19,643 nt of DNA from an uncultured Prevotella sp. (GTDB taxonomy: Bacteria; Bacteroidota; Bacteroidia; Bacteroidales; Bacteroidaceae), in contig CAKMOD010000024.1 of assembly GCA_927910885.1 (NCBI GenBank), positions 1-19,643 on the forward strand, written 5' to 3'. Both the position numbers and the translations under genes were made by a program. The notes beneath the pieces were generated by a model. It saw nothing but the letters and a program-made list of their open reading frames with translations, had not been told where the DNA came from and searched no databases. Positions 14,950 to 19,643 of the stretch are shown piece after piece. Position 1 is the stretch's first letter. Each line of letters starts with the position of its first letter.

Positions 14950-16050
14950 ATGCGTAAAATTATTCACATTGACATGGATGCTTTCTTTGCTGCGGTTGAG
15001 CAAAGGGATAATCCAGAACTGAGAGGGAAGCCTATTGCTGTGGGTTTCGATGGTCCACGTGGTGTGGTGTCGACAGCCAGCTATGAGGCGCGTACCTTCG
15101 GTGTTCGTTCGGCAATGTCAATGGCACAGGCGAAAAGGCGTTGTCCGCAACTGATAGTAGTCTCTTCACATTTTGATAGATACAAAGAAGTATCAAGACA
15201 GATTCACGCTGTCTTTCATGAATATACTGATTTGGTTGAGCCAATCTCACTTGATGAGGCTTTCCTTGATGTCTCGGAGAATAAAAAAGGAATAGAACTT
15301 GCTGTTGATATAGCTAAAGAAATTAAGGAAAAGATATTCGAGCGCACCTCGCTAACTGCCTCTGCAGGAATAAGCTACAACAAACTGTTGGCTAAGATAG
15401 CCTCTGATATGCGCAAACCGAATGGAATCTTCACGGTACATCCCGACCGTGCGCTTGATTTTATTGGCAAGCTCCCAGTGGAGAAATTATGGGGCGTAGG
15501 TCCAAAGACCGCAGAGCGAATGCATGGTATGGGTGTCTTTACGGGAGAGCAACTACGACAGATATCGCGTGAACACCTTGTACAGGTGTTTGGCAAGATG
15601 GGCAATGTCTACTATGATTTCTCACGTGGCATTGACAATCGTCCTGTCATCGTTGAATACGAACGTAAATCGGTCGGTTGTGAGCGTACTTTTCTTGAGG
15701 ATTTGCGTATCGAATCAAAGATTATCATCGAACTCTATCACATCACTTTGGAATTAATTGAACGAATCAAAGCGAAAGATTTTAAGGGTAGAACCCTCAC
15801 ACTCAAACTGAAGTGGGATGCTACAACGCAGATAACACGTAGTCTTACACAGGATAAAATCCTCCGAACGAAAGATGATATCCTTCCTCTTGCCAAACAG
15901 TTGTTGAAAGATACGGACTATCACAATCGCCCCATTCGTTTGATGGGACTATCTGTTTCTTCACCTGAAACGAATGAAAGAGAAGGACAAAATCGCCCTC
16001 AATGGATAGAAGGGCTGCTCCCTTTTAAAGAAAAAGGCAGTATTACGTAA
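14950..16050 (+). CDS. dinB: DNA polymerase IV (Y-family)
   Basis: A 366-aa translesion polymerase starting MRKIIHIDMDAFFAAVEQ. Catalytic metal ligands visible are D8 and D102-E103 in PISLDEAFLDV. F13 is at the steric-gate position. The STASYEARTFGVRSAM block (41-56) and the TASAGISYNKLLAKIASDMR block match DinB. LWGVGPKTAERMHGMGVF is the helix-hairpin-helix that binds the template. The C-terminal little-finger region is present, and the end contains QWIEGLLPF, which could act as a sliding-clamp motif (inference). Length is normal for the family. The start at 14950 is fixed by the HIDMDAFF motif and by the promoter box at 14921-14928; the open frame upstream crosses two promoters. It has no functional link to the polysaccharide genes beyond sharing the intergenic region. 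Confidence 0.97.
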   Translation: MRKIIHIDMDAFFAAVEQRDNPELRGKPIAVGFDGPRGVVSTASYEARTFGVRSAMSMAQAKRRCPQLIVVSSHFDRYKEVSRQIHAVFHEYTDLVEPISLDEAFLDVSENKKGIELAVDIAKEIKEKIFERTSLTASAGISYNKLLAKIASDMRKPNGIFTVHPDRALDFIGKLPVEKLWGVGPKTAERMHGMGVFTGEQLRQISREHLVQVFGKMGNVYYDFSRGIDNRPVIVEYERKSVGCERTFLEDLRIESKIIIELYHITLELIERIKAKDFKGRTLTLKLKWDATTQITRSLTQDKILRTKDDILPLAKQLLKDTDYHNRPIRLMGLSVSSPETNEREGQNRPQWIEGLLPFKEKGSIT

Positions 16051-16137
16051 TTGTCTTATGGCATATTCTATTTCTGATGACGAATATAATGTATCTTCTC
16101 ATCTATTTTTAAGTGACATAGAAGTACTGCGCACATA

Positions 16138-16197
16138 TCGTGCTGATGCTCCGCACATAGTGTGCTAAGGGTAAACACCAATGGTGCTAAGCACTAA
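16138..16197. repeat. Short palindromic intergenic element, copy C
   Basis: A degenerate copy. It contains gctccgcac (16148-16156), tagtg and cacta near its two ends, gtgctaag and the core acaccaatggtgct (16175-16188) with 5-bp arms around the same central base as the other copies. It lies about 90 nt after the dinB stop. Confidence 0.6.
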
Positions 16198-16291
16198 ACG
16201 CTGTGTAGATGGCAGTTTCTTGTTGTAGAATCTTAAGTTAGAAGTTTCGCATTTGTTTGTAAAATTGACCTTAATATTATTGCTTAAAACA

Positions 16292-16323
16292 TTTCCAAGT
16301 ATGGAAGAAAATTATTAATTTTG
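16292..16323 (+). promoter_or_regulatory. Promoter of the zinc-ribbon/pyruvate kinase cluster
   Basis: TTTC (16292-16295), 20 nt and TAATTTTG (16316-16323): exact -7 consensus and one mismatch in the -33 box. Start near 16330 gives a leader of about 75 nt before ATG 16406. It may drive both zinc-ribbon genes and pyk, since the gaps between them are only 20-21 nt. Confidence 0.6.
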
Positions 16324-16405
16324 CACAAGATAATCCGTGTTTGACTATTAGGGATATCGTTTATCCTTTGTCCTCACTAATCAATGTTTTAAGAAGTAGT
16401 AGCTT

Positions 16406-17149
16406 ATGCAATATAATGTAACTTGTAATAAATGTAATCGCTCATTTATGATTACGGCTGATGGCAATGACAAAATGCAGTGCAATTGTCCTTATTGCGG
16501 ACAGCAATTACTTGTCAACTTACCTACGTTGGCAAGCCCTGTTACTCCTACTGTGCAGCAACCTGTTATGAACGAAGATGAGAAGAAGGGTAGTGGTTCT
16601 GCATTGAAAATCATCCTAACTATATTGATAGTGCTCATCTTGGGTGGATTAGCTGCCTTTGGTTACATTTATTGGAATAGCCAGAAGGAAGCTGCTCAGT
16701 GGGCACTTCAAGCACATCGTAAGGCACATGCTGACTCTGTGATGCAGGTTCGCGCACAGATTGAGGCACAGGAAGCAGAGGCACAGCGACAGGATGAAAA
16801 GCGAAAAGGTATTTGCAGATTCTTAGAATCATTCTATAAGAAAGCCGTTCTTACGGATGATGCGGATGCAGACTTCTATAGTCGTTACCTCACAGACTAT
16901 TGTCATCGAATGGTTTTCGGAGCTCAAGGGTCTTATGACTATGATGTTGATGAGGCAACAATATGGTGGGGTGCTTTCGGAAACACGGCTACGGAACCTG
17001 ACTATGAACAACTCCAACGTAACCTTAAAGTCGTTGCAATAGACGATAATTGGTTTAAGGTGAGGTTGTCACAAGATGGTGAAACAGAATATCGTCAGGT
17101 GAAGGTGCTATCGCAGGATGGGCATATTCTTATTGATGATGTAAAATAA
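16406..17149 (+). CDS. Membrane-anchored zinc-ribbon protein with extracytoplasmic domain
   Basis: A 247-aa protein of unrecognised function. The N-terminus has Cys at 7, 10, 26, 28 and 31 (CNKC...CNCPYC), which fits a small zinc ribbon in the cytoplasm. A low-complexity P/T/V linker leads to one membrane helix (about 66-90, ALKIILTILIVLILGGLAAF). A charged, Ala/Gln/Glu-rich helix (about 92-135) follows, then a domain of about 110 residues with FYSRYLTDYCHRMVFGAQ and WWGAFGN, ending in strand-like NWFKVRLSQDGETEYRQVKV. The last part has the feel of an NTF2-like or related alpha/beta fold, but this is a guess. Topology would be zinc ribbon inside, domain outside. Its first 31 residues are paralogous to those of the next gene. 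A link to pyk is suggested only by spacing. Confidence 0.75.
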   Translation: MQYNVTCNKCNRSFMITADGNDKMQCNCPYCGQQLLVNLPTLASPVTPTVQQPVMNEDEKKGSGSALKIILTILIVLILGGLAAFGYIYWNSQKEAAQWALQAHRKAHADSVMQVRAQIEAQEAEAQRQDEKRKGICRFLESFYKKAVLTDDADADFYSRYLTDYCHRMVFGAQGSYDYDVDEATIWWGAFGNTATEPDYEQLQRNLKVVAIDDNWFKVRLSQDGETEYRQVKVLSQDGHILIDDVK

Positions 17150-17158
17150 AACAAACGG

Positions 17159-17165
17159 AAGGAGG
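17159..17165 (+). promoter_or_regulatory. Shine-Dalgarno site of the second zinc-ribbon gene
   Basis: AAGGAGG lies 5 nt before ATG 17171 in the 21-nt gap between the two zinc-ribbon genes. Unusually strong for this window; it supports ATG 17171 and separate, efficient initiation of the second gene. Confidence 0.65.
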
Positions 17166-17170
17166 ATAAA

Positions 17171-17515
17171 ATGCAATTTCAAATAGCTTGTAAACATTGT
17201 CATCGTCCCTTCGTTATTGAATCGGAGGGTGGCAATACGCTAAGATGTAATTGCCCCTATTGTGGTGAGAGTATGATGGTTGCCACCCCGCAGATGGGTG
17301 CGCCAACTGGTAGTGCTGCTGAGACAACTGCCACAGTGAGCCACGTGCAAGTGGAAAAGGATAACACGAGCGGGCAAGTCAGACCAACGATGGAGAAAAA
17401 AACATCGAAGAGTGGACTGGGAAAGAAAGTAACAATTGTTTTTGTTGGCTTTTTGTTGTTCGTGATACTGATGTCATCACTCTTATATATTATTTTCTCA
17501 GCAATGTCGAATTAA
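17171..17515 (+). CDS. Small membrane-anchored zinc-ribbon protein
   Basis: A 114-aa protein with the same N-terminal block as its neighbour: MQFQIACKHCHRPFVIESEG against MQYNVTCNKCNRSFMITADG, then CNCPYCG in both. Cys residues fall at 7, 10, 26, 28 and 31 in both, so the ribbon is a recent or constrained duplication. A polar linker with T, S and K (about 40-85) leads to one C-terminal membrane helix (about 87-110, TIVFVGFLLFVILMSSLLYI). There is nothing beyond it, so unlike the first paralog it has no outside domain: a tail-anchored ribbon facing the cytoplasm (inference). It sits 21 nt after the first gene and 20 nt before pyk. Function is unknown. Confidence 0.75.
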   Translation: MQFQIACKHCHRPFVIESEGGNTLRCNCPYCGESMMVATPQMGAPTGSAAETTATVSHVQVEKDNTSGQVRPTMEKKTSKSGLGKKVTIVFVGFLLFVILMSSLLYIIFSAMSN

Positions 17516-17535
17516 ACAATAACACACTCAATTTT

Positions 17536-18999
17536 ATGAAACAGACAAAGATAGTATGTTCTATTAGCGACCGTCGCTGTGATGTTGACTTCCTGAGAAA
17601 GCTTTTCTTCTCAGGTATGAATGTCGTACGTATGAATACAGCACACGCCAGCCCTGAAGGTATTAAGGAGATTATCCGCAATACACGTGCAGTATCTCAG
17701 CACGTAGCTTTGCTGATTGATACCAAGGGACCAGAGGTGAGAACCACTGCAGTGGCTGAGCCTATCCAATATAAGGTGGGCGATATGGTTAAGATTTTCG
17801 GTCGTCCTGATGTAGAGTCAACAAAGGATATTGTCAATGTTTCTTATCCAGACTTTGCTCGTGATGTGAAGGTGGGCGATCATGTCCTCTTTGATGATGG
17901 TGCATTGGATATGCTAATTATCGAAAGTGTTGGTCCAATGTTGGTTGCACAGGTACAGAATGAAGGTGAGCTTGGCTCACGCAAGAGTGTGAATGTTCCT
18001 GGTGAACATATTGAACTTCCTGCACTTACAGAGAAAGATAAGGCTAATATCTTGTTGGCAATAGAGGAGGATATCGACTTCATTGCTCACTCTTTCGTTC
18101 GTTCAGCAGCTGATGTTCTTGCTGTTCAGAAGATTCTCGACGAGCATAACTCTGATATTAAGATTATCTCAAAGATTGAGAATCAGGAGGGTGTGGACAA
18201 TATTGACGAGATTATCGATGCTTCATACGGTATTATGATTGCACGTGGTGACCTGGGTATCGAGGTGCCTATCGAGCAGATTCCTGGTATTCAGCGTAGC
18301 ATTATCAACAAGTGTATCTTGAAGAAGAAGCCTGTTATTGTGGCTACTCAGATGTTACATACGATGATTAACAACCCTCGTCCTACTCGTGCTGAGGTTA
18401 CTGACATTGCGAATGCTATCTATAGCCACACCGATGCTTTGATGTTGAGTGGTGAGACGGCAAGCGGTAAGTATCCAGTTGAGGCTGTACAGACAATGGC
18501 TCGTATTGCTGAAGCAGCGGAGCAGGATGCTCATAAGCGTGGTCATGTTAGTGTTCCTATGACAAACCAGAATGATCAGCGTGAGTTCTTGTCAAGAAGT
18601 GCCATCGAGGCTACTGAGCAGTTGGGTGTAAAGGGTATTATCACCGATAGCGAGACAGGTCAGACAGCGCGTAACCTTGCTGCTTTCCGTGGTCCACACC
18701 CAGTGTTGGCTATCTGCTACAAGGATAAGGTACAGCGTTGGTTGAACCTTAGCTACGGTGTTATTGCAGTTTATCAGCATCGTTATAAGTCAAATGAGGA
18801 GATGTTTACAGCTGCCTTGCGCATGCTTCGTCAGAAGGGTTACATTGAGTTAGAGGATAAGATTGCTTATCTTTCTGGTTCGTTCGGTACTGGTAGCGGT
18901 GCAACCTTCCTTGAGATTAATAAGGTGGGTGATGTGTTTGCGCGCAAGTATCGCTTCCATCTTCCTGAAGAAGTGAATACTGGTTCAGAAGAAGAATAA
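17536..18999 (+). CDS. pyk: Pyruvate kinase
   Basis: A 487-aa glycolytic enzyme converting phosphoenolpyruvate and ADP to pyruvate and ATP. Visible active-site features: R32 and N34 in MNVVRMNTAH; DTKGPEVRT (62-70); the catalytic Lys and a Mg ligand in SKIENQEG (K213, E215); ARGDLG (236-241, with D239 as Mg ligand); and ATQML with T271. PTRAEVTDIANAIYSHTDAL then MLSGETASGKYP form the end of the barrel. The C-terminal alpha/beta domain (about 350-475) is complete. The N-terminal motif usually read as KIVCT(I/L)GP(A/S)S is KIVCSISDRR here, so the GP is absent. This is distinct from the longer family members with an extra C-terminal domain. It lies 20 nt after the second zinc-ribbon gene with no clear promoter of its own. 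Confidence 0.97.
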   Translation: MKQTKIVCSISDRRCDVDFLRKLFFSGMNVVRMNTAHASPEGIKEIIRNTRAVSQHVALLIDTKGPEVRTTAVAEPIQYKVGDMVKIFGRPDVESTKDIVNVSYPDFARDVKVGDHVLFDDGALDMLIIESVGPMLVAQVQNEGELGSRKSVNVPGEHIELPALTEKDKANILLAIEEDIDFIAHSFVRSAADVLAVQKILDEHNSDIKIISKIENQEGVDNIDEIIDASYGIMIARGDLGIEVPIEQIPGIQRSIINKCILKKKPVIVATQMLHTMINNPRPTRAEVTDIANAIYSHTDALMLSGETASGKYPVEAVQTMARIAEAAEQDAHKRGHVSVPMTNQNDQREFLSRSAIEATEQLGVKGIITDSETGQTARNLAAFRGPHPVLAICYKDKVQRWLNLSYGVIAVYQHRYKSNEEMFTAALRMLRQKGYIELEDKIAYLSGSFGTGSGATFLEINKVGDVFARKYRFHLPEEVNTGSEEE

Positions 19000-19020
19000 T
19001 CCTATTTCCTCACAGTGTGT

Positions 19021-19164
19021 ATGCCACATGAAGTAAAATTGAAGGAGTGGGGGCTATTTAAGCCAAACTGGTTAGTAGATTACAATACGCATTATTGCTA
19101 CTATGTGTGGTATGGTCTCCCAACTTCTATCATCTTCTTATTGGCATTTTATCTCGCTTTTTAG
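19021..19164 (+). CDS. 47-aa small membrane protein
   Basis: A short frame starting 21 nt after the pyk stop. The protein begins MPHEVKLKEWGLFKPNW, continues through VDYNTHYCYYVWYG and ends with a hydrophobic segment LPTSIIFLLAFYLAF at the C-terminus. Its N-terminal half is charged and aromatic and its C-terminal half would span a membrane. Close spacing to pyk, a sensible amphipathic/hydrophobic split and a stop just after the membrane segment make it likelier than chance; no homolog was recognised. No Shine-Dalgarno site is seen. It would be the last gene of the pyk transcript. Confidence 0.5.
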   Translation: MPHEVKLKEWGLFKPNWLVDYNTHYCYYVWYGLPTSIIFLLAFYLAF

Positions 19165-19195
19165 CTTGACGTAGTCTGCTATATCTTTGTTATTG

Positions 19196-19307
19196 AGACA
19201 AATAAGGTTCCTCCGAGATATGGAGTGATAAGCTAAAGCTATCATATAATACGGCACACAGAGCAATTCTAAGTTTACAGTCAAAACTTAGAGTTGCTCT
19301 GTTTTTT
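19196..19307 (+). ncRNA. Candidate small RNA downstream of pyk
   Basis: TTTT (19158-19161), 20 nt and TATCTTTG (19182-19189) would start a transcript near 19196, and the terminator ends it near 19307, about 112 nt. Between them lie ctcc/ggag (19211-19225, 7-nt loop) and gtgata-a-gc-taaa-gc-tatcat (19225-19245, one bulge). No reading frame is present. The alternative is that this is only the 3' end of the pyk transcript. No known RNA family was recognised. Confidence 0.35.
19259..19307 (+). terminator. Strong intrinsic terminator
   Basis: cagagcaattctaagttt (19259-19276) pairs with aaacttagagttgctctg (19284-19301) over 18 bp with a single T-G wobble and a 7-nt loop, followed by T6 (19302-19307). 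It ends the pyk-region transcript and any small RNA that starts near 19196. Confidence 0.93.
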
Positions 19308-19411
19308 ATCTCTTAAACTGAAATCGGTCTATTGTGGTCTAATAAACGAGTGGGCTTAAAGTGCTAAACGTAAAGACAAACCCTATTCATTCAAACTCTG
19401 GATGAATTCTC

Positions 19412-19643
19412 TTTTGTCCGAATTTTTCACATGCTGATTTTTAAAAGACCACCAAATGGCTTGCAAATAACGCCTAATTGGCTTGCAATAGGTGCCCTTT
19501 TGAAGTCTTACTAACGCCCTTTTGGAGTCCAATTAAGCCACCTTTTGAAAGCCTACTTTGCAACTGACTTGATAACAAAAGAGTTACAGCAGCATTAAAT
19601 TAAACTCGCTTTTAAGCTAATTTCCTTACCTTTTCTTAGAAGG
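19412..19643 (+). repeat. Long dispersed intergenic repeat, copy 2
   Basis: Same orientation as copy 1 at 866-1088. The first 21 bases are identical; then tgattttt, ggcttgcaa, gcccttttgaagtcttac, gagtccaattaagc, accttttgaaa and tttgcaact are shared with small changes. The 22-bp ggcttgcaa unit is again present twice (19458-19479 and 19480-19501) but is more diverged. It runs to the end of the window, so its right edge is not seen. Confidence 0.8.

Larger units (their letters stand above)
16051..16405. other. Intergenic region with repeat and promoter
   Basis: This 355-nt gap after dinB contains palindromic element copy C (16138-16197) and the promoter of the zinc-ribbon genes (16292-16323). 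No strong terminator was found for dinB. A 36-codon frame (16058-16168) ends inside the repeat and is not called. Confidence 0.7.
19165..19411 (+). other. Intergenic stretch with promoter-like box and terminator
   Basis: No gene is seen. It holds TTTT-N20-TATCTTTG (19158-19189), two small hairpins and a strong terminator (19259-19307), together forming a possible small RNA. The remainder to 19411 is AT-rich with nothing recognisable. The long repeat copy 2 begins at 19412. Confidence 0.6.

Noticed and set aside
16058..16168. 36-codon frame after dinB (MAYSISDDEY...)
   Set aside because: Its last third is encoded by a repeat element and it shows no domain or membrane segment.
19259..19301. 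Pairing of the terminator arm with the hcp start region
   Set aside because: About nine bases (agttgctct) can pair with hcp near 220-228, but the arm is locked in an 18-bp stem and a match of this length is expected by chance.

Overview
The window looks like chromosomal DNA of a Bacteroidales bacterium, most likely Prevotella (inference). Three things point there: a Bacteroidetes-type T6SS Hcp/TssD fragment at the left edge, promoters of the Bacteroidetes primary-sigma form (TTTG, about 20 nt, TAnnTTTG), and Bacteroidetes-type Wzi and SLBB polysaccharide-export proteins. Shine-Dalgarno sequences are scarce. No RNA gene of a standard class, CRISPR array or transposase was seen.

Layout. 1-239 (minus): 5' part of an Hcp/TssD gene carrying a one-base deletion. 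240-1332: about 1.1 kb with no convincing gene; it holds the hcp promoter, an orphan promoter, a C8 tract, a long dispersed repeat and a promoter for the next gene. 1333-3414 (plus): Wzi-family outer-membrane protein and a small lipoprotein. 3747-4853 (minus): WecA/MraY-type glycan-initiating transferase. 5100-11184 (plus): a polysaccharide operon of GT2 (frameshifted), Wzz, Wzx, Wzy, GT2 and a GT11 fucosyltransferase, tightly packed from Wzz onward. 11536-14798 (minus, convergent): SLBB-repeat export protein and a WcaJ/PglC-type sugar-phosphate transferase. 14950-16050 (plus, divergent): DNA polymerase IV. 16406-18999 (plus): two tandem membrane-anchored zinc-ribbon proteins and pyruvate kinase, spaced like an operon, followed by an unrecognised 47-aa membrane protein (19021-19164), a possible small RNA and a very strong terminator.

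How the genes fit together. 1333-14798 is a Wzx/Wzy-dependent exopolysaccharide or capsule locus. An initiating transferase (two candidates of different folds are present) loads the first sugar phosphate on undecaprenyl phosphate. The GT2 and GT11 enzymes extend the unit, Wzx flips it, Wzy polymerises it, Wzz sets the length, the SLBB protein exports it, and Wzi may organise it at the surface. Sugar-nucleotide synthesis genes and a tyrosine kinase are not in the window.

Points of most interest: two independent one-base deletions (hcp and the first GT2); a repeat of about 220 bp present at both ends; a three-copy family of short palindromic elements downstream of genes; the zinc-ribbon pair next to pyruvate kinase; and the small-protein/small-RNA candidates after it. 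Several start codons were moved downstream because a promoter -7 element lies inside the longest reading frame.
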